DNA of 64,000 bases. Origin: Pyropia yezoensis (lineage: Eukaryota > Rhodophyta > Bangiophyceae > Bangiales > Bangiaceae). Under the pieces are notes generated by a model, which was not told the origin of the DNA, made no database searches, and worked only from the letters and a program-made list of their open reading frames with translations. Positions 53,923 to 64,000 of this stretch are shown in pieces (the first letter of the stretch is position 1; each line of letters starts with the position of its first letter). Position numbers and translations under genes: made by a program. Location of the stretch: contig CM020619.1 in assembly GCA_009829735.1 (NCBI GenBank), forward strand, positions 25,631,554-25,695,553, written 5' to 3'.

Positions 53923-56187
53923 TCAATCCTCTTGTTCCGCATCCGTTGCGGGCGAGCTCGTCTCGTCCCGAGGGTCTTGGTTGGCCCCGTCCTCTTGGTC
54001 CTCCTCCGTGTCCGACTCCAGAATCTTGCCGGCTCTGGCCACTGGAGTGCCCTCGATCCCGTTCCGTCGCGTGTAGGCACAGACGTCCGCGATGGGTAGC
54101 CGGTTTGAGGGTTCCCATGTATCATCTGCTGGGTTAAAGCCGAACCAGCGTACTCGCAGGTACAGGCGTCCATCTCTCCAGGCATGGTCGACAAACTTGA
54201 CGTAGACAAATTCCCGACCTTCTTCTTGGGATAGCCAGGGTATCGCAGTCCGCTTACGCCGGGTCAAGTCCCGTTGGCTTGGCGGTGGAGCTCGGGTGAC
54301 ATGGTCGCTGCTCACCCGGTACGGAGAGCCATCCACGTCTAGAAGGAAGGTCCAGCCATCCGTATTGAGAATCTCATAAGGTCCATCCGTCTTAGAGTCC
54401 AGCTTCCCCCGGGTCTTGCTATGGTTGTCCACAAAAACCCAGTCGCCACCACCCAGTTCCTTGTTCTTTTCCCGGACACCCTTGTCATAGTCCCGCTTGT
54501 ATCGCTCCTGGGTCTTTGAGATTGACTCCTTGACTCTTGGGAGCAGGAGCTTTAGTTGTTCCAGGAACTCATCCTTTGCCTTGGGACCTGACTTCAGTGC
54601 AGGCTGGAGACCATCCGGTATTCTTTCCAGGGAGAAGTTGGTCAGCCGCCTTGGGGTGACAAAGTCGAGTGGAGCGACTCCCGTTGTCCGGTGAACTCGG
54701 GAGTTGTAGGCTAGAGTGAGGACAGCCAGGAGCTCGTCCCAGTCTTCTTGGTGCTCCTCCACGTAGTGCCGTAGCATGTCCACTAGGGTCCGGTTGAATC
54801 GTTCCACCTGACCGTTCGTTTGAGGGTGGTACGTCGTGGTGTACAAGTTCTTGATGCCCATCAGGTCACAGACTCCTTGGAAGAACAGGGATGCAAACTG
54901 GGGACCGTTGTCGGTTAAGACGGAGTCTGGAGGGCCGTAGGCAGCTATCCAGTACTCGCAGAAGGCCGACGTGACATCCAGAGCCGTGATGGTTCTCAAC
55001 GGGATTGCTCGAGTGAACTTGGAGAACCGGTCACAAATGATGAGCAGGTATATGTTGCCACTGGAGGTCTCAGGTAGGGGCCCCAGGATGTCCATGCTTA
55101 AGCTTGCAAAGGGCTCCGCCGCAGGAATAGGCGTAGCTTAGAAGTCTTCTTCCTCTGGGACAACCGGTTCCTTGCACAAGAAATACAAGCCTCCAGGCAC
55201 TTATGGACGTCACTGGCCATGGTTTCCCAGTAATAATGTCGTCTCATGGAAGCATACATCCGATTGATACCAGGATGTCCGGCCTGGGGAGACGAGTGCT
55301 CCAGGCGTAGGATGTCAGTCCGTAGGCTCCGGGGTACGTAGACTTGAGTTGCCCCATCGAAGGGTGACACCCGTACCAGGAGTCCGTCTGTAGACTCGGA
55401 GAAGCGACTGTTCCGGTTCAGGTCCATTTGGTGGCGAAGCTCCAAGCATTGAGGGTCCGTCAATTGTGCCTCCAGCATCCGGTGAATGGTTACCGGTTGA
55501 TGAGCGTCAGGTGTCTCGTACAGGGAGCGTGCCAGCCACGTCCGACATTCGGGAGGATGAAGCAAGGTATTTCCTCCGGGATAGGACCGGTATCGGCTGC
55601 AGGAGTCTCCAGCCTGGACATGGTGTCGGCGCAGTGGTGCTCCCTCCCTGCTCTGGTGCACACCTTGTACTTGAACTCCGAAAGGCGTAGGCGCCACCGG
55701 GCGACCCTTCCTTGACTGCTGTCCATGCATAGCAGCCACCTTAGACTGGCGTGGTCCGTCCGGATGAGGAACTCTTGTCCTTCAAGATATGGACGTAACA
55801 GGAAGCAAGCCCAGACGACCGCCAAGCACTCGCGCTCGGTCGTGGAATAGTTCTTCTCGGCTGGAGTCAAGACGCGACTGTAGTAGCCTATCGGGAGAAG
55901 TGCCCATCAGGTTGTTGCTGGAGTAGTGAGCACCCCACCTGGACGCCACAGGCGTCAGTCTCCAGAACAAACTGACCCTCCCGCTTGGGTAACGCCAGTA
56001 CTGGAGTGGTGGTCAGGCGCTTCTTGAGCTCTTCGAAGGCTGCTGTCTGCTTCTCGTCGAACACCGGAGTTGTGCTGGAAGCTTCTTGCTAGTAAGCTTG
56101 GTCAAGGGCCGGGCAATCAGAGCGTAGTCCCGTACGAACCGGCGGTAGACGTTGCACATACCCAGGAAGCTCTTGAGTTCCGTCTGG
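53923..56187 (-). pseudogene. Element C pol, left contig copy (3' half, broken at gap)
   Basis: Identical in content to 59106-61374: chromodomain, integrase and RNase H, running up into the gap. Single-base losses near 55,125, 55,530 and 55,900 break the frame, all inside short base runs and all within 1.1 kb of the gap. The clean counterpart on the other side has none of them, so these are probably consensus errors at a contig end, not mutations. Confidence 0.75.
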
Positions 56188-56687
56188 NNNNNNNNNNNNN
56201 NNNNNNNNNNNNNNNNNNNNNNNNNNNNNNNNNNNNNNNNNNNNNNNNNNNNNNNNNNNNNNNNNNNNNNNNNNNNNNNNNNNNNNNNNNNNNNNNNNNN
56301 NNNNNNNNNNNNNNNNNNNNNNNNNNNNNNNNNNNNNNNNNNNNNNNNNNNNNNNNNNNNNNNNNNNNNNNNNNNNNNNNNNNNNNNNNNNNNNNNNNNN
56401 NNNNNNNNNNNNNNNNNNNNNNNNNNNNNNNNNNNNNNNNNNNNNNNNNNNNNNNNNNNNNNNNNNNNNNNNNNNNNNNNNNNNNNNNNNNNNNNNNNNN
56501 NNNNNNNNNNNNNNNNNNNNNNNNNNNNNNNNNNNNNNNNNNNNNNNNNNNNNNNNNNNNNNNNNNNNNNNNNNNNNNNNNNNNNNNNNNNNNNNNNNNN
56601 NNNNNNNNNNNNNNNNNNNNNNNNNNNNNNNNNNNNNNNNNNNNNNNNNNNNNNNNNNNNNNNNNNNNNNNNNNNNNNNNNNNNNNN
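56188..56687. other. Assembly gap, 500 N
   Basis: Exactly 500 N, a fixed placeholder size and not a measured distance. Flanked by copies of the same 4.7-kb sequence. Confidence 0.95.
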
Positions 56688-58985
56688 CCTAGTCCGGCAC
56701 GTCCTCGGGCCGAACCAGGTGCCACCGTGCACAGCCTCGAGCACGTCCACACCGGTGCCGAGTCGAGCGTCTTCACCCCGGTCACGATCACCTGCCCGAT
56801 TCTGCCCCCCCCCTCCGCTCTTCACCTTGGCCCTCTCGTTCCCGGAGTCTGGACGGTATGTCCAGTTCCGAGATCCAAGCTGGCCCGTGGTTCCGGCGGC
56901 GAGTGTTGCGGAGGAGAACTCGGGTCGTCGTGCCCCTCTCCTGCCTCCGGTTCCTCGGATGTCGGTGCCGGCGCCGGTCGCACGGCGGGACGGATCGAGT
57001 TCCCCGGCTTCCGCGATGCACCCGGTCGAGGCCCCCCGGAGGGTCTCCCGGATGCTTCTTGGGCAGGACCCTCTGGCGGCCCGGCGTTACTCCACGGTGG
57101 TCGGCAACGCCGGCGCGGCCCAGTGCCAGCAGGATTGCATGGACCTCTGGCGCAAGGAACTCCAGCGCGGGGTCTTGACCGAGATGGACAAGGCACGTCT
57201 TCATACGGCGGACCAGATGCGCCTGGACAAGACCGCTCCCAGAGCTTCTCGGGTTCCTCTTGGGTGCTCGTCTGGAGGATTCCCCTTCGCGCTGGTACTG
57301 GATCTACCTTGACCGAGCGTCGCGTGTCCGCGTCCGTTCTCCGGTGGCCGGAGGAGGAAGGGTACGTCCACCGGGCGCTCAAGGTCTGGGACGAGGCGCT
57401 CAAGGGTCGGGAGCTTGAACTGCGACCCCCGTCCGAGCATGGTCGCTCTGGAGCCGCCTTTCTTGACCCGGAAAATACTCCAAGTTGTCGCCGGCACGGG
57501 AGCAGGGTGAGCGACGCGGGCGTCAGCGTGACTTCCTTGTAAGCTGCAACCACCAGGAGTTCTGGAAGCTGGACAAGGCTAACCGGGCTGCATACTACCC
57601 CAAGGTCATCCCGCAGCAGCAGGAAGTCGAGATCCCGGTCGGGTTTGCTCCTTCCAGCATCCCTTGCACCTGGTACTTCTTGGACGCCTTGACTCAGGCG
57701 TCGATCAAGGGCTTCTTCCACTCAATCCCGTACATGATGTACACGTCCGAGATGACAGTCTTGGCGGCCAACCACTGGCTTCATGAGGTCTTGGTGTCCA
57801 ACCGGCTTTGGTTTCTTCCTGACCTCCTGATGGTCTGGGATTGTCGACAAGTTGACCGTCGACTTCCTGTGCAGCCAGGACGAGGAGTACAAGGAGCTCT
57901 TCCAGGCGATGATCGACTTCCGGCGTCTGGTGCCGGTGCATGACCGGAACTTCTTGAACGCGATTGCCGACCAGAACCGCCCGCGTCGGGATGGCTTCGG
58001 TTGGGCGCAGGTGGTCTACCAGTCTTCTCCGGCCAAGGTGCAGCTGGCGACGCCGCTTCCGGCGTGGCCGCAGCTAGTAGCTTTCCTGCTCCGGCCGCCC
58101 TTGATCTTCTGCCAGTTGGACCGCCGGTGCAGGAGTCGGGATGGGCCGCGGCGGTCGTCGGGCGTCTGCGGCGGCTCCACTTCCTCCGGTTGCCCTGTCG
58201 CCCCGGTCGCCTCGCCTGAACCGTCACCGGCACGTCCGCGCCCTGTTCCGGCTGTGCCAGTACTTCAAGCTCCTCCGGCACCGCGCTTGTCTGCGGCGAG
58301 TCTGGGAGTGGCCGTGCGGTCGCCGATTACTCCGGCCGCTCTACCCCGGACGCCTTCTTCCAACGCCGGCGGCGCTGTGCCTCCGCTGGAGTTGGGTACT
58401 CCGGTCTCGGGGGCCGTTGTGGACCGTCCGGTAGTGTCATCCTCGGGCCGGTTCGAGATTCCGGCGCCGACTCTGCGCCTCACCCGCTTCCGGGTGCCTG
58501 ACTGGTACCTGAACCAAGGTGGTCCAACATGCGACCAGTACGACGTCGGCATGATTGAAGACCAGCTGGGTCGTCTTCCGGTGCAGGTTGAAGGCGTCGG
58601 GTCCTCTCTGGTGCTGGGTACTTACGCCAGCGTCTTGAACGACGTGGTCGACCGGGTGTTTGCTTGCGCGGACAGCGGCCAGATGTCGAACAACCCGGTG
58701 GTTGGCGAACTTCTGGCGACTTTGACGCGGCATGGCCTGGCCCAGCAGTGGTCAGAGACCTTCACGGGCTTCCAGCGGCGCCGACGGACATATCTGGATG
58801 AGCGGGAGCCACCGGCAACTACTGGTACTACTCCGATGGCGTCATACCGGGATGCGCCGCGTCCACCGCACTACGTCATCCCGTCTTCCTCCGGTTCCCG
58901 TCGTACCGCGGAGGTAGCGCGGAGGACACTCCCGCGGCTCAGCGTCCGCGCCGAGAGTAGTAGTTGGATGCAAGGAGGGTGAGGG
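56688..58985 (+). pseudogene. Antisense ORF of element C, right contig copy
   Basis: Same sequence as 51483-53800. The first 1.4 kb after the gap has many single-base losses in runs (for example near 56,815, 56,840, 56,885, 56,980 and 57,030) that chop the frame. From about 57,500 it reads mostly cleanly apart from isolated indels (near 57,838, 58,077, 58,157, 58,194 and 58,920). Best regarded as the low-quality start of the right-hand contig. Confidence 0.7.
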
Positions 58986-59105
58986 TCTTGGGAGAAGCGA
59001 GGAGGGAAGAGGCGGAGAGAAGGGTTGCTCGAGCGGGTGCTTGTTTTCCTTGATTGTTCCATGCTTGCGTTGCGTGTTATCCTTGATATACCCGTTCCCT
59101 TCTTC

Positions 59106-62100
59106 TCAATCCTCTTGTTCCGCATCCGTTGCGGGCGAGCTCGTCTCGTCCCGAGGGTCTTGGTTGGCCCCGTCCTCTTGGTCCTCCTCCGTGTCCGACT
59201 CCAGAATCTTGCCGGCTCTGGCCACTGGAGTGCCCTCGATCCCGTTCCGTCGCGTGTAGGCACAGACGTCCGCGATGGGTAGCCGGTTTGAGGGTTCCCA
59301 TGTATCATCTGCTGGGTTAAAGCCGAACCAGCGTACTCGCAGGTACAGGCGTCCATCTCTCCAGGCATGGTCGACAAACTTGACGTAGACAAATTCCCGA
59401 CCTTCTTCTTGGGATAGCCAGGGTATCGCAGTCCGCTTACGCCGGGTCAAGTCCCGTTGGCTTGGCGGTGGAGCTCGGGTGACATGGTCGCTGCTCACCC
59501 GGTACGGAGAGCCATCCACGTCTAGAAGGAAGGTCCAGCCATCCGTATTGAGAATCTCATAAGGTCCATCCGTCTTAGAGTCCAGCTTCCCCCGGGTCTT
59601 GCTATGGTTGTCCACAAAAACCCAGTCGCCACCACCCAGTTCCTTGTTCTTTTCCCGGACACCCTTGTCATAGTCCCGCTTGTATCGCTCCTGGGTCTTT
59701 GAGATTGACTCCTTGACTCTTGGGAGCAGGAGCTTTAGTTGTTCCAGGAACTCATCCTTTGCCTTGGGACCTGACTTCAGTGCAGGCTGGAGACCATCCG
59801 GTATTCTTTCCAGGGAGAAGTTGGTCAGCCGCCTTGGGGTGACAAAGTCGAGTGGAGCGACTCCCGTTGTCCGGTGAACTCGGGAGTTGTAGGCTAGAGT
59901 GAGGACAGCCAGGAGCTCGTCCCAGTCTTCTTGGTGCTCCTCCACGTAGTGCCGTAGCATGTCCACTAGGGTCCGGTTGAATCGTTCCACCTGACCGTTC
60001 GTTTGAGGGTGGTACGTCGTGGTGTACAAGTTCTTGATGCCCATCAGGTCACAGACTCCTTGGAAGAACAGGGATGCAAACTGGGGACCGTTGTCGGTTA
60101 AGACGGAGTCTGGAGGGCCGTAGGCAGCTATCCAGTACTCGCAGAAGGCCGACGTGACATCCAGAGCCGTGATGGTTCTCAACGGGATTGCTCGAGTGAA
60201 CTTGGAGAACCGGTCACAAATGATGAGCAGGTATATGTTGCCACTGGAGGTCTCAGGTAGGGGCCCCAGGATGTCCATGCTTAAGCTTGCAAAGGGCTCC
60301 GCCGCAGGGAATAGGCGTAGCTTAGAAGTCTTCTTCCTCTGGGACAACCGGTTCCTTGCACAAGAAATACAAGCCTCCAGGCACTTATGGACGTCACTGG
60401 CCATGGTTTCCCAGTAATAATGTCGTCTCATGGAAGCATACATCCGATTGATACCAGGATGTCCGGCCTGGGGAGACGAGTGCTCCAGGCGTAGGATGTC
60501 AGTCCGTAGGCTCCGGGGTACGTAGACTTGAGTTGCCCCATCGAAGGGTGACACCCGTACCAGGAGTCCGTCTGTAGACTCGGAGAAGCGACTGTTCCGG
60601 TTCAGGTCCATTTGGTGGCGAAGCTCCAAGCATTGAGGGTCCGTCAATTGTGCCTCCAGCATCCGGTGAATGGTTACCGGTTGATGAGCGTCAGGTGTCT
60701 CGTACAGGGGAGCGTGCCAGCCACGTCCGACATTCGGGAGGATGAAGCAAGGTATTTCCTCCGGGATAGGACCGGTATCGGCTGCAGGAGTCTCCAGCCT
60801 GGACATGGTGTCGGCGCAGTGGTGCTCCCTCCCTGCTCTGGTGCACACCTTGTACTTGAACTCCGAAAGGCGTAGGCGCCACCGGGCGACCCTTCCTTGA
60901 CTGCTGTCCATGCATAGCAGCCACCTTAGACTGGCGTGGTCCGTCCGGATGAGGAACTCTTGTCCTTCAAGATATGGACGTAACAGGAAGCAAGCCCAGA
61001 CGACCGCCAAGCACTCGCGCTCGGTCGTGGAATAGTTCTTCTCGGCTGGAGTCAAGACGCGACTGTAGTAGCCTATCGGGAGGAAGTGCCCATCAGGTTG
61101 TTGCTGGAGTAGTGAGCACCCCACCTGGACGCCACAGGCGTCAGTCTCCAGAACAAACTGACCCTCCCGCTTGGGTAACGCCAGTACTGGAGTGGTGGTC
61201 AGGCGCTTCTTGAGCTCTTCGAAGGCTGCTGTCTGCTTCTCGTCGAACACCGGGAGTTGTGCTGGAAGCTTCTTGCTAGTAAGCTTGGTCAAGGGCCGGG
61301 CAATCAGAGCGTAGTCCCGTACGAACCGGCGGTAGACGTTGCACATACCCAGGAAGCTCTTGAGTTCCGTCTGGGTTTTAGGTTGCCGTGCATGCCGGAG
61401 GGCCTTGATGTTCTTCTCGTTGACTCGGAGCTCCCCCGGACTCAGCACGTGCCCCAGGTACTCCACCTCAGTCTCAAACAGGTGGCACTTCTCGGCCTTG
61501 AGGGTAACTCCAGCCTTGGACAGGAGGGCCAGGACCTCTCGAAGGTGCTCCAGGTGTTCCGCTGGGGTCTTGGAGAAAACAATGATGTCGTCCAGGTAGA
61601 CCAAACATGTTCTCCACCTTAGCCCCGACAGGATGATGTCGATGGCTCTCTGGAAGGTTGCCGGAGCATTAGTGAGACCAAAAGGGAGACGCTTGCACCG
61701 GAACAGTCCCATGTGGCACGTGAAGGTAGTCTTGTCCTTGTCCTCGTCAGCCAGAGGGATCTGCCAGTAACCGGCATTACAATCCAGCGTCGAGAAGAGG
61801 GTGGCATCACCAAGAAAGTCGAGGCAATCATCCATCCGGGGTATCGGGTATACATCCTTGACTGTCATCTCGTTCAGGCGTCTGTAGTCAACGCAGAAAC
61901 GGAAGTGACCGCCAGGTTTCGGGACGACTACCACCGGGAAAGCCCACTCGCCATCAGACGGCTCGATAACATCCATCTTGAGCATCTTGTTAACCTGCTT
62001 CTCAATCTCATCCCGGCGATGAGGTCCAGCCCGGTATGGGTGCATGTGCACTGGTTTGGCATCTGGCTTGAGTTGAATCCGGTGTAGGGTGGCGTCCATC

Positions 62101-63206
62101 TTGCCCAGCTCTCCAGACCACAGGTGCCGATATTCCTGGAGAAGCTTCTCCAGTGCCTCCTTCAAGTCGGGAGGGACGTTTTCTTGGTTGACCTTCGGCA
62201 TCCCGGGCGGTGCTTGTTCCGGCTTCGGAGTAGTACGGCCAGCCTGCTCTTGTTCCGGAGATACGTCTAAGGCCGTCAAGTTGGATGCCAGCTCTTGTTG
62301 CAGGTTGAAGAGGTCTTCCTTGCTCATAGCGCGGGCGGACCCCCGGTAAGGTTCTGCTGTACCAACTCGAGTGCCCTTGGCGAGGGTTATTGGCTTCCGG
62401 CTCACGTTGACGATCAGCACCGAGAACGGGGTGTGCCTCTCCACCTTCTTGTGGTGTCCGTGGGCTAGGTATAATCGGTGTTTCGCCAGAAATTCCTTGC
62501 GTCCGTAGATCAGGCATTGACCTGCAGTCCGGGTCGTGACTTGAACCTTGGTCTCCGAGCGAGGAGGTAGGAGCACCGGTTTGATGAGGGTCAAGGTAGA
62601 GGGTGGGATGCGTTCCTTCTGGTTCGTGGCCACACGAACCTTGGTGTCCAGGTGCTCCAGCACTGGTGACACAACCCCATGGTTGAACTGCACCTTTCCT
62701 TCTCCGGGTAGGATGCTCTTGACATGCTGCTTCTGGAAGTCCCAGCCTAGGATGAGGGGGACTGATAAGGTCTTGACTACTAGAAAGGGAAAAAGCATTG
62801 GTTCATTGTTGACATAGATGGCGACGGGAAGACGGCCAAGCGGTCGTAGGGTTTGACCTGATGCGTCTACAATCCGGGTCTTGGTAGGCGCTCTCCAGGC
62901 ATGTCGACGCCAGCCCGGAGGTAACAGGTTCTCAGTGATGACGCTTGGTCCGGCTCCCGTGTCGACCACCGGCGTAACAGCTTGGGGGAGGCTATCCCCC
63001 ACACGCATACGAGCATTAATCTTGAGGTTTTCCTTACGCAGGACGAGCAAGGTCCCCTTGAACAAACAGGGTGTCCAGGCGGCTACCGGTTGAGCAGGTA
63101 ACTGCCGTCCTTTCTCCCGGCACGCAAGGGGAGAACAGGTAGAAGTACCCTGCCGTTGGAGATTCGGGAAGACACTTGGGGAGAGCGCCTGCCCTACTCG
63201 TTTCCC
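59106..63206 (-). CDS. Element C pol: protease, RT, RNase H, integrase, chromodomain
   Basis: Open without a stop from the frameshift site to 59106, about 1366 codons. No ATG is needed: the frame is entered by a -1 shift from gag. Order: protease VVDTGAG (about 62,960); reverse transcriptase with FPVVVVPKPGG, LPFGLTNAP and the YLDD active site (about 61,590); RNase H with ETDACG and TDHASLRWLL; integrase with an HHCC region (GHPGINRMY ... CISCARNR), SMDILG, TDNGPQF (about 60,090) and VERFNRT (about 59,980), which supply the D, D and E residues; and a C-terminal chromodomain (YLRVRWFGFNPADDTWEP) followed by an acidic tail. The chromodomain places it among Ty3/gypsy chromoviruses and would target integration to marked chromatin. 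All catalytic motifs look intact, so this copy may be functional. Confidence 0.9.
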   Translation of the reverse strand, partial: GKRVGQALSPSVFPNLQRQGTSTCSPLACREKGRQLPAQPVAAWTPCLFKGTLLVLRKENLKINARMRVGDSLPQAVTPVVDTGAGPSVITENLLPPGWRRHAWRAPTKTRIVDASGQTLRPLGRLPVAIYVNNEPMLFPFLVVKTLSVPLILGWDFQKQHVKSILPGEGKVQFNHGVVSPVLEHLDTKVRVATNQKERIPPSTLTLIKPVLLPPRSETKVQVTTRTAGQCLIYGRKEFLAKHRLYLAHGHHKKVERHTPFSVLIVNVSRKPITLAKGTRVGTAEPYRGSARAMSKEDLFNLQQELASNLTALDVSPEQEQAGRTTPKPEQAPPGMPKVNQENVPPDLKEALEKLLQEYRHLWSGELGKMDATLHRIQLKPDAKPVHMHPYRAGPHRRDEIEKQVNKMLKMDVIEPSDGEWAFPVVVVPKPGGHFRFCVDYRRLNEMTVKDVYPIPRMDDCLDFLGDATLFSTLDCNAGYWQIPLADEDKDKTTFTCHMGLFRCKRLPFGLTNAPATFQRAIDIILSGLRWRTCLVYLDDIIVFSKTPAEHLEHLREVLALLSKAGVTLKAEKCHLFETEVEYLGHVLSPGELRVNEKNIKALRHARQPKTQTELKSFLGMCNVYRRFVRDYALIARPLTKLTSKKLPAQLPVFDEKQTAAFEELKKRLTTTPVLALPKREGQFVLETDACGVQVGCSLLQQQPDGHFLPIGYYSRVLTPAEKNYSTTERECLAVVWACFLLRPYLEGQEFLIRTDHASLRWLLCMDSSQGRVARWRLRLSEFKYKVCTRAGREHHCADTMSRLETPAADTGPIPEEIPCFILPNVGRGWHAPLYETPDAHQPVTIHRMLEAQLTDPQCLELRHQMDLNRNSRFSESTDGLLVRVSPFDGATQVYVPRSLRTDILRLEHSSPQAGHPGINRMYASMRRHYYWETMASDVHKCLEACISCARNRLSQRKKTSKLRLFPAAEPFASLSMDILGPLPETSSGNIYLLIICDRFSKFTRAIPLRTITALDVTSAFCEYWIAAYGPPDSVLTDNGPQFASLFFQGVCDLMGIKNLYTTTYHPQTNGQVERFNRTLVDMLRHYVEEHQEDWDELLAVLTLAYNSRVHRTTGVAPLDFVTPRRLTNFSLERIPDGLQPALKSGPKAKDEFLEQLKLLLPRVKESISKTQERYKRDYDKGVREKNKELGGGDWVFVDNHSKTRGKLDSKTDGPYEILNTDGWTFLLDVDGSPYRVSSDHVTRAPPPSQRDLTRRKRTAIPWLSQEEGREFVYVKFVDHAWRDGRLYLRVRWFGFNPADDTWEPSNRLPIADVCAYTRRNGIEGTPVARAGKILESDTEEDQEDGANQDPRDETSSPATDAEQED

Positions 63207-64000
63207 GGCTCCGAGGAGTCCTTAGAGGTTTCGGTCTCCAGGTCAAAGTCCGTAGGAGCTTCCCTTGCCAGAGCCTCCGTGATGCTCTGTAAGGTTGCCA
63301 CTCGGATGGCATGTACCTGTGCCTTGTCCATCTTGGAGGGTGCCCGCCGGTCAGCCCAGTTGACCGCCTTTGCAAACACCAGTCCTTGACGCTTGAGTTT
63401 CTCCTGGAGATCCTCGGGAATGGTCGGGCACTGGTAGGACATATGATCCTCCTTCTGGCACAGCCAGCAAGACCGGAACCGCTGGTTCCTGATCTGCTTG
63501 GGGGCGACCAGGGAAGGTTGCTCCTTAGAAACGAAGCCGCCCCACTTGTCCCTTGACTCCATGGGTGAGGCCTCGCCAACTGCGAGTACCGGTACAGGGT
63601 TATCACCTCCCTTATACTTGTCGGGTCCGGGACGAACTCGCGACAACGGCTTGGGGGTTGATACCATAGGAGCCTGGAGGGCCTTGGCTTGCCGGTGCTT
63701 GCCCTGGGTGTAGGCCATCAACTGCTGGAAGGTATGTTCTTGATGTTCCTGGTTGTAGTTCTCCGCATCCACTTGAAGATATTCAGGAAGCCCCTCCGAG
63801 AAGATCATCTTGAGCCTGTCCTCAGGGTAAACGTTGCCACAAGCATCGCTCATCTCCCGGACACGACGGGCGAACGCCTCTGGAGTCTCTTGTCTCTCCA
63901 TGGTTGCCCGGTTCAGCCTACCGACTGCCTTACGCAGGGAGTCCGCGTCTGCGTAGTTGGACAGGAGCCAGTTGACCGCCTCCGGATAACTCGCGACGGT
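63194..64000 (-). CDS. Element C gag, partial at window edge
   Basis: Open from the right edge to TAG 63194-63196. The visible part has a capsid-like helical region (VNWLLSNYAD, ETPEAFARRVREMSD), a linker, a CCHC zinc knuckle CWLCQKEDHMSYQC for RNA packaging, and an acidic C-terminus ending in GNE. The start lies outside the window. It differs from element B gag by a Phe codon where B has TAA. Confidence 0.9.
   Translation of the reverse strand, partial: TVASYPEAVNWLLSNYADADSLRKAVGRLNRATMERQETPEAFARRVREMSDACGNVYPEDRLKMIFSEGLPEYLQVDAENYNQEHQEHTFQQLMAYTQGKHRQAKALQAPMVSTPKPLSRVRPGPDKYKGGDNPVPVLAVGEASPMESRDKWGGFVSKEQPSLVAPKQIRNQRFRSCWLCQKEDHMSYQCPTIPEDLQEKLKRQGLVFAKAVNWADRRAPSKMDKAQVHAIRVATLQSITEALAREAPTDFDLETETSKDSSEPGNE
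63200..63206 (-). promoter_or_regulatory. -1 frameshift heptamer, element C
   Basis: G GGA AAC in gag frame, then GAG TAG. Slipping one base back enters the pol frame, which has no stop from here to 59106. The heptamer is a recognised -1 signal in several retroviruses. A downstream stem or pseudoknot was not verified. Confidence 0.8.

Larger units (their letters stand above)
51473..64000 (-). mobile_element. Ty3/gypsy chromodomain element C, internal region (with assembly duplication)
   Basis: Minus strand, gag (partial at the window edge) to pol, then a long antisense frame, polypurine tract and 3' LTR (50930-51472). The block 51483-56187 and the block 56688-61374 are the same sequence on either side of the gap. 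Collapsing them gives one contiguous element with intact pol. The 5' LTR lies beyond 64000. Confidence 0.7.

Noticed and set aside
53923-55095. A separate fourth gypsy element left of the gap
   Set aside because: It is identical in content to 59106-60278 and is best explained as the overlapping end of another contig.
1-64000. General reassignment of TAG as a sense codon, suggested by in-frame TAGs at 16551 and 40725
   Set aside because: TAG is used as a normal terminator at 11513, 34657, 53775 and 63194, so the two cases are local.
1-64000. tRNA or rRNA genes
   Set aside because: I looked for conserved T-arm and rRNA core motifs and recognised none; a covariance-model search would be needed to be certain.

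Overview
The window looks like nuclear DNA of a very GC-rich eukaryote. A red alga of the Porphyra/Pyropia type is my best inference, from the extreme GC content, the Ala/Pro/Gly-rich proteins, the LTR retrotransposons with chromodomains and the hAT transposon. No sequence here proves the species. A bacterium is excluded by the transposon types, the TATA boxes and the intron-like pyrimidine-AG acceptors.

Positions 1-35,000 are extremely GC-rich and full of long poly-C/poly-G runs and GGC/GCC microsatellites. Most long open frames there are composition artefacts. Genes I can support are: a disordered hypothetical protein (4652-6188, broken across three frames at homopolymers), an unknown protein ending in poly-Gln (9087-11515), a pseudokinase with Sel1 repeats (15630-19211, one in-frame TAG), a 2-oxoglutarate/Fe(II) oxygenase on the minus strand (about 20266-21108), a TruA-like tRNA pseudouridine synthase (26896 to about 28193, fragmented), and two divergent alpha/beta hydrolases (28516-32094 minus, 33610-34659 plus) separated by an AT-rich island. 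The Sel1 part of the pseudokinase gene is present again in inverted orientation at 35460-38165, cut off inside the kinase domain.

From about 38,890 to the end the window is a transposon cluster with clearly lower GC. From left to right it holds: a hAT element with 102-bp tandem arrays in opposite orientation at its two ends; a truncated Ty3/gypsy element (A, LTR at 45468-45830) whose LTR sits exactly inside the chromodomain tail of a second gypsy element (B, 45831-51472, decayed); and a third gypsy element (C) of the same family as B, with an intact pol (59106-63206) and gag running off the right edge. B and C appear to share one LTR (50930-51472). All three gypsy elements carry the same -1 frameshift heptamer GGGAAAC one codon before the gag stop. 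Element C also has a long plus-strand (antisense) reading frame between pol and its 3' LTR.

A 500-N gap lies at 56188-56687. The 4.7 kb to its left (51483-56187) and the 4.7 kb to its right (56688-61374) are the same sequence apart from mostly single-base losses that cluster near the gap. This is best explained as two contig ends that overlap and were not merged, so about 5 kb of the window is probably an artefact and elements C and its left-hand partial copy are one element.
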